From Myxococcota bacterium (GTDB taxonomy: Bacteria; Myxococcota_A; UBA9160; UBA4427), in assembly GCA_029941885.1 (NCBI GenBank), contig JAPYTP010000006.1, positions 1 to 63,489 of the forward strand: a DNA stretch of 63,489 nt, given 5' to 3'. Numbering within the stretch: the first letter of the stretch is position 1; each line of letters opens with the position of its first letter. This document shows, in pieces, positions 53,064-61,600 of this stretch. The translations under genes and the position numbers were made by a program. The notes beneath the pieces were generated by a model. It was not told the origin of the DNA. It saw nothing but the letters and a program-made list of their open reading frames with translations, and searched no databases.

Positions 53064-53627
53064 CTAGTTGGAGCGCCCGACCCAGGTGACGTCCGGAATT
53101 CCCTTTCGAGCATTCTCATGACGCGCCAGGACGAAGAGCAGATCGGAGAGTCGGTTCAGGTAGCGGAGCGAGCTCTCTTCCACCGACTCGCCTTCGGACG
53201 CTGCGAGCCGAACGACGGCCCGTTCCGCTCGACGGCAGACGGTGCGAGCCACATGAAACGCTGCCGCCGACGGACTGCCACCCGGGAGAATGAAGGTCAC
53301 GAGCGGTTCGAGGGGCTCCTCGAGACGATCGATGAGGACTTCGAGTCCCTCGACCTCCAGCGAGCCGACCCCGCCAATACCCGCCTTCTTCCGATGGCCG
53401 GGATCGGGGGTCGCGAGAGATGCACCGAGATCGAAGAGCGCACTCTGGATGTTGCGAAGGGATTCTTCGAGAGCGGGATCGGAATCCGCGGCGATTGCCG
53501 CTCCGACCGTCGCGTTCAACTCATCGACATCGCCGTAAGCAGCCACGCGCCCGACGTCCTTGCCGACCCGCTCGCCCCCGAAGAGGTCCGTCTGTCCGGC
53601 ATCACCCCGTTTGGTATAGATCTTCAC
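53064..53627 (-). CDS. Cob(I)alamin adenosyltransferase, PduO/MMAB type
   Basis: 187 aa. KIYTKRGDAGQTDLFGGERVGKD is the ATP-binding signature of PduO-type enzymes (split here: KIYTKRGD, GQTDLFGGERV), and RYLNRLSDLLFVLAR is the conserved C-terminal motif. VCRRAERAVV supplies another conserved stretch. It makes adenosylcobalamin, the cofactor of the adjacent ethylmalonyl-CoA mutase, so the location opposite meaA-meaB is functionally sensible. GTG start at 53627. Confidence 0.95.
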   Translation of the reverse strand: MKIYTKRGDAGQTDLFGGERVGKDVGRVAAYGDVDELNATVGAAIAADSDPALEESLRNIQSALFDLGASLATPDPGHRKKAGIGGVGSLEVEGLEVLIDRLEEPLEPLVTFILPGGSPSAAAFHVARTVCRRAERAVVRLAASEGESVEESSLRYLNRLSDLLFVLARHENARKGIPDVTWVGRSN

Positions 53628-53671
53628 GCCGCGATCATAGCCCCCGATTCGCGCGCGGCGGCCGATCCGGG

Positions 53672-54259
53672 TCAGCCGCGGCTGGCGAGTTCGGCATCCA
53701 CGAGGCGCGCGAGATCGTCGTCCACCGCTTCGCGCGCCACCTTCGCCTCACCCGAGGCGGCTTGCGGAGTCGCCTCTTCCGCCTCTTCCGCCTCTTCCGC
53801 GATGACGGCGGGACTCGACGCATCCGCCCGGGGCCTGCCCTCCCCCGCGACGACGATTCTTCGAAGCGCCAGGGCGGCGATGCCCCCAAAGACGACGAAT
53901 CCCGCGACCGGGAAGATATAGGCCCAGATCGCGATCCCTTCGGCCTTCGGAGCACCGAGGATTTCCTCTCCGAAGCGCTCGATCAGGATTTCGATGACCT
54001 CGGTGCGAGTTGCGCCCGCGGCCTCCTGGGTCACGATCCACTGAAGAAGCTCGGCCGCCTGCGGGCTCGGACAGGACGAGATCGTCCTTCCGGGACAGTA
54101 GGGGCTCATCAGTTCCCCTCCGAGGTCGTAGCCCCAGCCCTCTGCGTTGGCCACGCCCACGACGATCGAAAGCGCCAGCACGAGCCCCGCCAGAGTCCCC
54201 ATTCGATCCGCTCGACGATCGCAACGCAGCGAACCGCTTCGTCTCAATCGGTCGTCCAT
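53672..54259 (-). CDS. ccmH: CcmH-like cytochrome c maturation protein
   Basis: 195 aa. Signal-type N terminus (MGTLAGLVLALSIVVGVANA), then MSPYCPGRTISSCPSPQAAELLQWI, a CcmH variant with C-x7-C in place of LRC-xx-C, and IEILIERFGEEILGAP. A membrane helix WAYIFPVAGFVVFGGIAALAL follows. The family reduces apocytochrome cysteines before heme attachment. Altered spacing is known in some lineages but makes the redox function less certain. The tail is acidic, with EEAEEAEEA encoded by a 9-bp tandem repeat. The start at 54259 is preferred (AGGGG 9 nt upstream). Confidence 0.8.
   Translation of the reverse strand: MDDRLRRSGSLRCDRRADRMGTLAGLVLALSIVVGVANAEGWGYDLGGELMSPYCPGRTISSCPSPQAAELLQWIVTQEAAGATRTEVIEILIERFGEEILGAPKAEGIAIWAYIFPVAGFVVFGGIAALALRRIVVAGEGRPRADASSPAVIAEEAEEAEEATPQAASGEAKVAREAVDDDLARLVDAELASRG
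53772..53798. repeat. 9-bp tandem repeat in ccmH tail
   Basis: Three GCCTCTTCC units on the plus strand, encoding EEAEEAEEA on the minus strand. In frame, so copy number alters only the tail length. Confidence 0.85.
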
Positions 54260-54362
54260 GCTCGAATCCCCTGTCAGTCGATCCGGTCCCCGACAGCTTG
54301 CCGCGGGACACTCCCCGGGCCATCCGCACAGGCGCGTCCCCGATGCAAAAGGCCGCGGGCGA

Positions 54363-55310
54363 TCAGATATCCCACTGCAGCGGCATCGATTCTTCGGTGT
54401 CCGGCCCCTTGGCACTCCGCATCAGCTGACGTGGCGCCTCGGCCATCACGCGTGAGCCCGGCGGTACGCTCTCCGTCAGGAACACGTTGCCGCCGATGAC
54501 GCTGCCTTCACCGATCACGGTCTCGCCGCCGAGGATCGTCGCACCCGCATAGACCGTCACGTCGTTTTCGATCGTCGGATGGCGCTTCTTTCCGCGCAGT
54601 GCGGATGCATCACGAAGTGACTGCGCGCCGATCGTCACTCCCTGATAGAGCCGGACCCGCTCGCCGATGGTCGCGGTTTCCCCGACAACGATTCCCGTCC
54701 CGTGATCGATGAAGAAATAGCGGCCGAGCCGGGCGCCTGGATGAATGTCGATGCCCGTACGATCGTGGGCATATTCGCTCATGATCCGCGGGAGCAGAGG
54801 GACGCGATAGCCGTGGAGTTCGTGGGCGATCCGATGAATCGCGAGCGCGCGAATCGCGGGATAGGCAACCACGATCTCGTCATAGCCCGCCGCTGCGGGA
54901 TCCCCATCGTAGGCCGCCTCGACGTCGTAAGAGAGCAGCTGGCGCAGATCGACGAGTCGCTCGATGAAGCGAATCGTCAACTCACCCGCGCTCTCTCCAC
55001 CCTCGGGCAGATCGACCTGTTCGAGCAGCTTGAAGAGTCCGTCGGCGACGACCGGGACCTCCGACCGGAGTTCCGCGGGATCGACCCGAAATCGGAGCAG
55101 ACGCTTGGTTCGGTCGACCCAGGAAACGACCTCGATCGGGTCCAGAATGCCTCCACAGACAGTCTCGGAGAGCACGGTCTCGTCACATGCCGCGAGGCCC
55201 TCCACGGTCGCCTCGAGAACATCCTCGGGACAGCTGAAGGCTTCGCCGGTCCCGGTTCCGGAATCCGCTTCGGCCTTTCGCATCGACCTCGCTATCGAAC
55301 TGCTCGCCAT
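54363..55310 (-). CDS. cysE: Serine O-acetyltransferase (EpsC/CysE type)
   Basis: 315 aa. The C-terminal left-handed beta-helix is clear: GIDIHPGARLGRYFFIDHGTGIVVGETATIGERV, split as GIDIHPGARLG, FIDHGTGIVVGE and VRLYQGVTIGA. The His/Asp catalytic pair lies in IDHGTG. The long N-terminal domain matches EpsC-type enzymes. It acetylates serine for cysteine synthesis. ATG 55310 is chosen over 55334 because GGAGGAG lies 7 nt before it. No adjacent cysK. Divergent from the nuclease gene. Confidence 0.92.
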   Translation of the reverse strand: MASSSIARSMRKAEADSGTGTGEAFSCPEDVLEATVEGLAACDETVLSETVCGGILDPIEVVSWVDRTKRLLRFRVDPAELRSEVPVVADGLFKLLEQVDLPEGGESAGELTIRFIERLVDLRQLLSYDVEAAYDGDPAAAGYDEIVVAYPAIRALAIHRIAHELHGYRVPLLPRIMSEYAHDRTGIDIHPGARLGRYFFIDHGTGIVVGETATIGERVRLYQGVTIGAQSLRDASALRGKKRHPTIENDVTVYAGATILGGETVIGEGSVIGGNVFLTESVPPGSRVMAEAPRQLMRSAKGPDTEESMPLQWDI

Positions 55311-55610
55311 ATCTAGACTCCTCCACCCTTGCATGTCACCTCGCGGAGATCGGCATGCAGGCTGGGGGCGCTTCCGGGATTGGGCGACTCGGATGGCCGG
55401 CTCTGGCCGGACTCGCCGTTCTCATAGGATGCCCCACATCGACCGGCGTCACACCTCTGGACGGGACGGGCAGCGAATGCGCAGGGAACCGGCAGCGGAT
55501 CGAATGAGCCTCTATGCTCGCTCGGGGCTCGCGATTCGCACCATAGGTCCCATTTTTCGCGCGGGTCGGTCCGCCTCTGGCGGGCTGGCCGTTTCGGGTC
55601 GGGGGTCCGA
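55311..55610. other. Divergent region between cysE and nuclease gene
   Basis: 300 bp holding the putative small lipoprotein gene (55355-55507). No clear promoter hexamers, riboswitch or repeat were seen in the remainder. Confidence 0.3.
55355..55507 (+). CDS. Small putative lipoprotein (50 residues)
   Basis: Not large enough for routine ORF lists. ATG 55355 follows GGAG with a 6-nt spacer. The 50-residue product has a basic start, a hydrophobic core (PALAGLAVLIGC) and a lipobox-like LIGC at residues 23-26, then a short polar chain ending NRQRIE before TGA 55505-55507. It fits a secreted lipoprotein or a truncated remnant of one. Codon composition is GC-rich like neighbours. No homologue recognised. 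Confidence 0.4.
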   Translation: MQAGGASGIGRLGWPALAGLAVLIGCPTSTGVTPLDGTGSECAGNRQRIE

Positions 55611-56474
55611 TTGGGCACCATATACAGCCACTCAAGGCTTTCGAGTTTCGAGAACTGTCCCAAGCAGTTCGAGTTTCGATACATCCTGAAGGTCCCGAGC
55701 GAGACCGAGGGCATCGAAGCCTTCGTCGGCAAGCGCGTCCACGAAATCCTCGAACGGCTCTACCTCTTCGTCGGCCGAGGTCAGATTCCGGGGATCGAGA
55801 AGGTCATCGACCGTTACCAGAAGCTCTGGGAAGAGACCTTCGACGCCGAACGCGTGCGCATCGTGCGCGAGGGTACCCCCTTGTCCTACTACAGGGAGCT
55901 CGGGGAGAGCTGTCTGCGCGGCTATTACCTGCGCCACTACCCCTTCGATGAGAGCGAGACCCTCGGCATCGAGCGGCGGGTCGTCTTCCCCCTCGACGAG
56001 GCCGGGAACTACCGAATGCAGGGCATCATCGATCGCATCGCCCGGGCGCGGGACGGCGCGATCGAAGTGCACGACTACAAGACCGGGGCGCGCGTTCCGT
56101 CCCAGCGCGTCCTGGATCAGGACCGACAGCTCGCTCTCTATCAAATCGGTCTCGCTCGGGAATACGGTGAGGACACGCCGTTCCGGCTCGTCTGGCATTA
56201 CGTCGCCAAGAATCGCACCTGTTCTTCGACGAGGGGGCCGGACGAACTCGCGGCGCTGCGCGAGACCACGATCCAGCGTATCGACGAGATCGAAGCGGCG
56301 ACGACCTTCGAGCCCAAAAAGATCGCCCTCTGCAACTGGTGTGAATACAAGGAGCGATGCCCCCTTCACGCGACGCCGGAGACCCTCGCGCGTCTCGAGG
56401 CCGAGGAGAAGGCGGTGGAGGAGGCCGCCGCCCTCGCGAAGGCCCTCGATGAGCGGCAGTTGGACCTGCTCTAG
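55611..56474 (+). CDS. RecB/AddB-like PD-(D/E)XK nuclease with Fe-S cysteines
   Basis: 287 aa. YSHSRLSSFENCPKQFEFRY is the PDDEXK_1 start, GKRVHEILE has the His, GIIDRIAR the Asp and IEVHDYKTG the Asp-x-Lys catalytic motif. CNWCEYKERCP plus the first CPK cysteine give the four-cysteine Fe-S staple seen in AddB, Cas4 and RecB-like proteins. It probably cuts single-stranded or damaged DNA. There is no helicase or Cas gene nearby. Start TTG at 55611 is dictated by the frame (M at the family start). Confidence 0.85.
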   Translation: MGTIYSHSRLSSFENCPKQFEFRYILKVPSETEGIEAFVGKRVHEILERLYLFVGRGQIPGIEKVIDRYQKLWEETFDAERVRIVREGTPLSYYRELGESCLRGYYLRHYPFDESETLGIERRVVFPLDEAGNYRMQGIIDRIARARDGAIEVHDYKTGARVPSQRVLDQDRQLALYQIGLAREYGEDTPFRLVWHYVAKNRTCSSTRGPDELAALRETTIQRIDEIEAATTFEPKKIALCNWCEYKERCPLHATPETLARLEAEEKAVEEAAALAKALDERQLDLL

Positions 56475-56524
56475 GCGGCTCCCCAACCCCCCGGCCCCCG
56501 GTGCGGCTTTGCTAGCCTCACGCC

Positions 56525-57283
56525 ATGGGCCTCCAAATCGAACGCATTCCGACCTTTGGCGACAACTACACCTATCTCGTGATCTGCGACGAGACGCGAC
56601 AGGCCGCAATCGTCGATGCGCCGGAAGAAGATCCCGTCGTCGCGCGCGTCGAAGCGACTGGCGCCAACGTCAAACTCATCCTCTCGACCCATCACCATTT
56701 TGATCATTCGATGGCGAACCCGCAGCTCGCCGAGCGCTACGGCGCCCCGGTCTACGGTCACACGTCGGATGCCGAACGACTTCCCGGTCAGACGACGGGG
56801 ATCGACGAGGGGGACGAGATCCAGATCGGCAACCAGCGTGGGCGGGTGCTCTTCATCCCCTCCCATACGACGGGCCACGTCGCCTACGTCTTCGACGACG
56901 CGAAGGCTGTCTTCACGGGGGACATGCTCTTCGCGGCGGGATGCGGGCGACTCTTCGAAGGCAACGCGCAGATGATGTACGACGCCCTCTGCGTGAAGCT
57001 CGCCGCGCTGCCAGACGACTACCTCGTCTATTGCGGTCACGAGTACACCGAGGGGAACCTGAAGTTTGCACTGACCGTCGAACCGGAGAACGTGGAGATC
57101 AGGGAACGATTCGATCAGGTCCGCGAGATCCGCGCAAATGCGGCCGCAGATTGGCACGACGCGACGCCCGCGGAAATGACGATCCCATCGACCATCGCGA
57201 GCGAGAAGGCGACGAACCCCTTCATGCGTTCGAAAACGGCCCAGGAACTCGGCCGGATTCGCGAGCTGAAAGACAACTTTTGA
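56525..57283 (+). CDS. gloB: Hydroxyacylglutathione hydrolase (glyoxalase II)
   Basis: 252 aa metallo-beta-lactamase fold. THHHFDHS is the HxHxDH binuclear-metal motif, SHTTGHVAYVF supplies a His, FTGDMLFAAGCGRLFEGNA is the Asp region typical of GloB, and YCGHEYTEGNLKFAL the last His. It hydrolyses lactoylglutathione. Length and C-terminal domain match true GloB. The stop overlaps the TTG of the next gene (TTGA). Confidence 0.95.
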   Translation: MGLQIERIPTFGDNYTYLVICDETRQAAIVDAPEEDPVVARVEATGANVKLILSTHHHFDHSMANPQLAERYGAPVYGHTSDAERLPGQTTGIDEGDEIQIGNQRGRVLFIPSHTTGHVAYVFDDAKAVFTGDMLFAAGCGRLFEGNAQMMYDALCVKLAALPDDYLVYCGHEYTEGNLKFALTVEPENVEIRERFDQVREIRANAAADWHDATPAEMTIPSTIASEKATNPFMRSKTAQELGRIRELKDNF

Positions 57284-57714
57284 GCCTGCCGGGTGGCGCG
57301 ACGACGATCACGACCCACCATCGCGTCGGCTTTCACGAGACGGATGGGATGGGAATCGTCCATCACTCCAACTACCTGCGCTTTTGCGAGGAGGCGCGGG
57401 TCATCTGGCTCGAGACCCACGACAAGAGCTACCCCGACTGGATCGCGATGGGTCTTCATTTCGCAGTGACTCACGCAACCCTCGACTACAAGATGTCAGC
57501 GCGCTTCGACGACGTCATCGATGTCACGACCTGGCTCGAATGGGTACGCGGTGCATCGCTTGCGATGGCCTACCGAATCGAATGCAAGGGTGTTCTCCTC
57601 TTCACAGGACGAACGGAACACGCGTCAATCAACGGAGAGGGGCGTGTCCGGCGAATCCCGAAGGTGGACCGAGAACGCCTCGGGAAGCTCGCGCTCCCCG
57701 ACCTCATGCGTTAG
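57280..57714 (+). CDS. YbgC-like acyl-CoA thioesterase
   Basis: 144 aa hotdog-fold thioesterase (4HBT). HRVGFHETDGMGIVHHSNYLRFCEEAR is the family core, here quoted as ETDGMGIVHHSNY, with the catalytic Asp and the conserved Asn-Tyr. The likely start is the TTG at 57280, which overlaps the glyoxalase II stop as TTGA, so translation is coupled. The longer open frame upstream is antisense to nothing but lacks homology. Substrate unknown; typically short acyl-CoA. Confidence 0.88.
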   Translation: MSLPGGATTITTHHRVGFHETDGMGIVHHSNYLRFCEEARVIWLETHDKSYPDWIAMGLHFAVTHATLDYKMSARFDDVIDVTTWLEWVRGASLAMAYRIECKGVLLFTGRTEHASINGEGRVRRIPKVDRERLGKLALPDLMR

Positions 57715-57764
57715 TCGGTGGAGCCACCGGGCCATTTCGGCTCGATTCCCCCGCCGCGTTCGCA

Positions 57765-58235
57765 TCAGCCCGAGCGACGCGCGCCGAGCAGCCTTCGCAG
57801 ATCCCCGACGCGAAGTCTCAATTCCCGCTCGAACCAGTCGGTCGTCCGCTGGATCGCGTCGAGGGCATCGCCGCGTCCCGACCAATGCCCCCGGACGACG
57901 TCGGGGTGAACGTGATTCAGCAGGCGCGAGAGGCAGGCGGCAACGATGAACAGATCATCGAGGAGCCCGATGGGCCCCAGCACCAGTGCCGGCAGCAAGT
58001 CGATCGGCGACAGCATGTACGCGATTCCAGCGACGGCGATGCCCTTCTCGAGGAGCGGCACGCCGCGATCGCGGAGGAGCCGTATCAGCAGGATCGTGAG
58101 ATCGGGCAGCAGCAGGACGAGATCCCGCGCACCGGTTCGAGCATTGGCATCCGGTTCGACAATGCGCTCGCGCAGGCGGTCGTAGAGGCGCTGTTCCCGA
58201 GGGTTCAGCTCGATCGTCACCGCCGCTTCGCTCAT
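57765..58235 (-). CDS. DUF1232 (YkvA) membrane protein
   Basis: 156 aa. GIAYMLSPIDLLPALVLGPIGLLDDLFIV is the family signature (quoted as YMLSPIDLLPA and GLLDDLFIV), preceded by a hydrophobic stretch. Family function is unknown. Its ATG overlaps the stop of the upstream phosphodiesterase-like gene (ATGA), so both are cotranslated. Terminal region is charged (ERELRLRVGDLRRLL). Confidence 0.9.
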   Translation of the reverse strand: MSEAAVTIELNPREQRLYDRLRERIVEPDANARTGARDLVLLLPDLTILLIRLLRDRGVPLLEKGIAVAGIAYMLSPIDLLPALVLGPIGLLDDLFIVAACLSRLLNHVHPDVVRGHWSGRGDALDAIQRTTDWFERELRLRVGDLRRLLGARRSG

Positions 58236-59800
58236 CGGAGACTCCCGGGTCTTCGCCCCTCACGCATCTCTCGCAAGGCCGCGTCTATGCCACCGCCAGA
58301 CGCGCCGCCAAGCCGCTTCGGCCCCTGGGGCGGTGGCGAGGCCTCGGCTCGCAGCAGTCCGACGTGCGCCTCGCCATCGACCCCTTCGTCCAGGCGCAGA
58401 CCGAGCAAGGCCGCGATGGTCGGGGCGACGTCTACGAGTTCGATGGTCGACAGGCGCACCTGGTTCCGGATTCCGCGGCCCCATGCGACGAAGCCGACCG
58501 AGGCGTCCGCGGGCTGCCCTAGGCGAAGCACGCCCGCGGCCCCGCGCGATGCAGCGGGCCGGATCACGGCTCCCGTCAACTCTCCTCCGATCACGAAGCC
58601 GGGCGCGGCGACGAGGCCGAACCAGGCCTGTGGATCCGCCCCGGCATCGGCGAGTGCCTTTGCGGAAACGACTTCGAACGCGCCCGTCGTCTCGGACTCG
58701 ACTTCGAGGACCCTGCGCGCTTCGAGCGCGTTTCGCGAGTCTCGAGCGTATACATAGGCCGAGCGGCCGTGGGTTCGCGCGAGGGCCAGCCAGCTTCGCA
58801 CGCCCGTCGCCGCGCGAGGATCTCGGCCGATGAGTCCAGCACGAACGAGCGCGACGTTCGGCGCAACCGAGGAGTGCACCGGGTGATAGGCAACATCGCC
58901 CACGACGAAGATTGCAGTTTCGTCGAGCTGGCCCCCGGCTTCGAGGCATCCGACGAGGGTGCCCAGTCCCTCGTCCACGCGGCCAAGGGCGTTATCGACC
59001 GCCTGGGAGCCGATGCCCATGGCGCGATGAACCCCACCCGTCTGTTCGAGCCGCAACAACCACAGACCCGGATCGCGCTCCGAATCCACGATGCGGCAGA
59101 TGACCTCGATCAGCGCCGCATCCTTCTCCTCCGGCGTGGGCCAGGTCGCGGGGTCACGCTTCTTCACCGCGGAGGACTCCGATGTCGCCATGAGGTCCTC
59201 GACGGCGATCGCCTCGAGTTCACGAAAGATCATCGGACTCGAACGTGGCCGAACACTGTCGAGCCAGCTCCCCGTCGAAATCACCTCCGGCACGATCAAT
59301 TCGATTCGGGCGCCTGCGGTCGTCGGCCAGGCCAGTGACAGGACGCCGTGTCCGAGCGCCGCATCCCAGAGCGATGTGCCCTGAATCAGTCGGCTATCGA
59401 GGTAGGGCACCGCCCTCCCGCCGTCGGCATCGAGCGTCGAATCGGCGACGACGCCGTGGCTCACGGGTAGCCGCCCGGTCGCCAGAGTCGCGTGGCTCGT
59501 TCGGGTCGCGCCTGGAGAAGGCGGATAGGCATCGATTCCCGTCACACCCTCGCGCGCAAGCCTCGCCAGATTCGGCATGCGAACACGCTCACCCTCGGCG
59601 AAGGCATGCCCCCAGGCATCGAGATAGTCGGAGGATTCCAGCCCGGCAACGGTGATCAGAAAGACCCGTCGCGGGGGACCCAGACTGCGCATCGCCGCCT
59701 CGCGGGGATCCAGTTCCGCCAACTCTCGCCCGCCTTCGAGCGACGGCGCCGCACAAGCCCCGAACGACAGCGCCAAACCGACCAGGATGATCGTTCTCAA
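58232..59800 (-). CDS. Type I phosphodiesterase/alkaline-phosphatase superfamily lipoprotein, metal site altered
   Basis: 522 aa. Starts LRTIILVGLALSFGACAAPS, a lipoprotein signal peptide with a Cys at the lipobox. The phosphodiesterase core is visible: PNLARLAREGVTGIDAYPPSPGATRTSHATLATGRLPVSHGVVAD, quoted as RTSHATLATGRLPVSHG, with the nucleophile Thr. However, the first metal Asp (usual VDGL) is Ala in ITVAGLES, and the SDHGM-like motif is GDVAYHP. TTG 59800 follows a GGGGGAG tract; the ATG-led extension to 59917 would bury the signal peptide. Activity is uncertain. Confidence 0.78.
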   Translation of the reverse strand: MRTIILVGLALSFGACAAPSLEGGRELAELDPREAAMRSLGPPRRVFLITVAGLESSDYLDAWGHAFAEGERVRMPNLARLAREGVTGIDAYPPSPGATRTSHATLATGRLPVSHGVVADSTLDADGGRAVPYLDSRLIQGTSLWDAALGHGVLSLAWPTTAGARIELIVPEVISTGSWLDSVRPRSSPMIFRELEAIAVEDLMATSESSAVKKRDPATWPTPEEKDAALIEVICRIVDSERDPGLWLLRLEQTGGVHRAMGIGSQAVDNALGRVDEGLGTLVGCLEAGGQLDETAIFVVGDVAYHPVHSSVAPNVALVRAGLIGRDPRAATGVRSWLALARTHGRSAYVYARDSRNALEARRVLEVESETTGAFEVVSAKALADAGADPQAWFGLVAAPGFVIGGELTGAVIRPAASRGAAGVLRLGQPADASVGFVAWGRGIRNQVRLSTIELVDVAPTIAALLGLRLDEGVDGEAHVGLLRAEASPPPQGPKRLGGASGGGIDAALREMREGRRPGSLR

Positions 59801-59988
59801 CCCACTCCCCCCTTTTTCGTGTGCGCTTCGACGGCCGGTCGCTGCCGAACCCCGCGTGAGCGTACGATGCGGGAGCCGATCCGACCTGTCGAGCGACCTC
59901 TCTGGATTCTTTTTCATGTTTGTTTACAGATACTTATAGATATCGAGGGGGGCCGGAGAAGCCTTGATCGCGTAAGCTCGACACCGCT

Positions 59989-60702
59989 ATGGAGCCGAGC
60001 GCCACCTACGAAAAAGTCGACATCCAGTTGCCCGAACCGATCCATGGGCTCAATCATCTCGGCGGCGTACTCGGAATTCCAGAATGGTGGCCGACCGGTG
60101 AACGGATCGCCATCGTCTTCGCACACGCGAGCGGGAGCAGCCACGAAGATCCGCTGATCAGCGCCCTCGCCACGGCACTCACCGAGCGCGGTTACCTGAC
60201 CCTCCGCTTCAATTTCCCCTTCGCGGAGGCCGGCAAACGAAGCACCGCCGATTCACCGGTGCTGCTCGAGCGCGGATATCGTGCGGCGCTCAATATTCTC
60301 GGTCGCGATCCCACCTCGCTCCCCGCACGTCTGATCGTCGGTGGCGTCGGCCTGGGCGGGCGCGTAGCGGCGGGGCTCGTCGCCGATCGCTTGCAGGCGG
60401 ACGGCCTTTTCTTGCTGGGCTTCCCGCTGCATCCCCAGGGCAAGCCGGAAAAAAGCGATCCCGACGTCCTCTTTCGAGCGACGTCACCAACGCTCTTCGT
60501 TCAGGGCACCCGTGATCGCCGATGCGAGCCGGCGGCATTGCGCGCGGCCCTACGACGGGTCGGCGCCCCCATCGAGCTCTACGACGTCGCGGACGCCGAC
60601 TCCAATTTCACGGTGCCGCGCAAATGTGCGCGAACGAATGAACAGGTTCACGCAGAGGTCTGTGGCGTCCTCGCCAACTGGATAGAGCGCCGCCTGCTCT
60701 GA
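59989..60702 (+). CDS. Alpha/beta-hydrolase-fold protein lacking catalytic Ser and His (KANL3/Tex30-like)
   Basis: 237 aa. The fold matches KANL3/TEX30-like hydrolases: AIVFAHASGSSHEDPLI, LTLRFNFPFAEAGKR and LFLLGFPLHPQGKPEK. At the nucleophile elbow the usual G-x-S-x-G is GGVGLGG, a Gly in place of Ser. The late Asp is present (QGTRDRRCE), but the His position reads DADSNFT. Two of three triad residues are missing, so hydrolytic activity is unlikely and a binding or scaffold role is possible. ATG 59989; no clear ribosome site. Divergent from the phosphodiesterase-like gene. Confidence 0.8.
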   Translation: MEPSATYEKVDIQLPEPIHGLNHLGGVLGIPEWWPTGERIAIVFAHASGSSHEDPLISALATALTERGYLTLRFNFPFAEAGKRSTADSPVLLERGYRAALNILGRDPTSLPARLIVGGVGLGGRVAAGLVADRLQADGLFLLGFPLHPQGKPEKSDPDVLFRATSPTLFVQGTRDRRCEPAALRAALRRVGAPIELYDVADADSNFTVPRKCARTNEQVHAEVCGVLANWIERRLL

Positions 60703-60805
60703 ATCGCGACGAATTACCCTGATTCGTCGCGTCGACCCGAACTCGAGATCCGCCCCTCGGCACGCGGATTCGACCACATCTGACGCCCCAGCCAGGAGTC
60801 CCCAG

Positions 60806-61504
60806 ATGGCAGCAGCCAGCGATCTCTATTTTGCGCAGCAGAGCGTCGGCGAGATGGCAAATCTCGCCTACCTGATCGGAAGTCGTGAGCAGCGTAAAGC
60901 CTTCGTCGTCGATCCGGCCTGGGACGTCCAGGGGCTGATCGATCTCGCCGCCGGGGACGGGATCGAGGTCGTCGGTGCCCTCGTCACCCACTACCACCAG
61001 GATCATGTGGGCGGCGAGATCTTCGGCCACCACATCGAGGGGCTCGCCAAGCTGCTCGAGATCCAGCCGATGCCGATCCACGTAAACAAGCACGAGTGCG
61101 AGGGACTCATCAAGATCACCAGCGTCTCGAAGAGCGATATCGTCGAGCACGAGGGGGGCGATCTGCTGGAGCTCGGCGGGGTCGGCGTGCGCCTGATCCA
61201 CACGCCGGGTCATACCCCCGGCAGCCAGTGCTTTCATGTGGAGGAATGCGACCAGTCGGGGCAGCTGGTCTCGGGAGACACGTTGTTTCTGAATGGCTGC
61301 GGCCGGGTGGACCTGCCCGGTGCGGACCCGCGAGCGATGTACGAGAGCCTCGAAACGCTGAAGCGGCTACCGGACGACACGACGCTCTTCCCCGGTCACC
61401 TCTACTCCCCAGAGGGACAAGACTCGATGGGGGACCAGAAGCGAACCAATCCCTATCTACGGGCGGCCAGCGTCGAAATGTTCCTGAACTTCATGGGGCA
61501 GTGA
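60806..61504 (+). CDS. MBL-fold hydrolase (glyoxalase II/persulfide dioxygenase-like)
   Basis: 232 aa metallo-beta-lactamase protein. THYHQDHVGG is the HxHxDH motif, HTPGHTPGSQCFH a later His, LVSGDTLFLNGCGRVDLPG the Asp region and LFPGHLY the last His. The GCGRVDLPGADP segment resembles persulfide dioxygenase (ETHE1)-like enzymes as much as glyoxalase II; substrate uncertain. AGGAG is 7 nt before the ATG. It lies upstream of etfBA, but the 176-bp gap with a promoter-like sequence makes a separate transcript likely. Confidence 0.88.
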   Translation: MAAASDLYFAQQSVGEMANLAYLIGSREQRKAFVVDPAWDVQGLIDLAAGDGIEVVGALVTHYHQDHVGGEIFGHHIEGLAKLLEIQPMPIHVNKHECEGLIKITSVSKSDIVEHEGGDLLELGGVGVRLIHTPGHTPGSQCFHVEECDQSGQLVSGDTLFLNGCGRVDLPGADPRAMYESLETLKRLPDDTTLFPGHLYSPEGQDSMGDQKRTNPYLRAASVEMFLNFMGQ

Positions 61505-61571
61505 CGCCGCACACCCCGAAACCGCAACGATTCGGGGCGCCTCTCGCTGACCCCCAGGCCACCAACCCTCG

Positions 61572-61600
61572 TTGAAATCCCCACCTTCCGGCGGTAGAGT
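61572..61600 (+). promoter_or_regulatory. Candidate sigma-70 promoter for etfBA
   Basis: TTGAAA (61572-61577), a 17-nt spacer and TAGAGT (61595-61600), five of six and four of six matches to consensus. It lies about 80 bp before the etfB start, whose GGAGG ribosome site is at about 61666-61670. Confidence 0.4.

Noticed and set aside
55611..56474. RecB-like Fe-S nuclease considered as Cas4
   Set aside because: No CRISPR array or other cas genes nearby; domain order fits AddB/RecB-like stand-alone nucleases equally.
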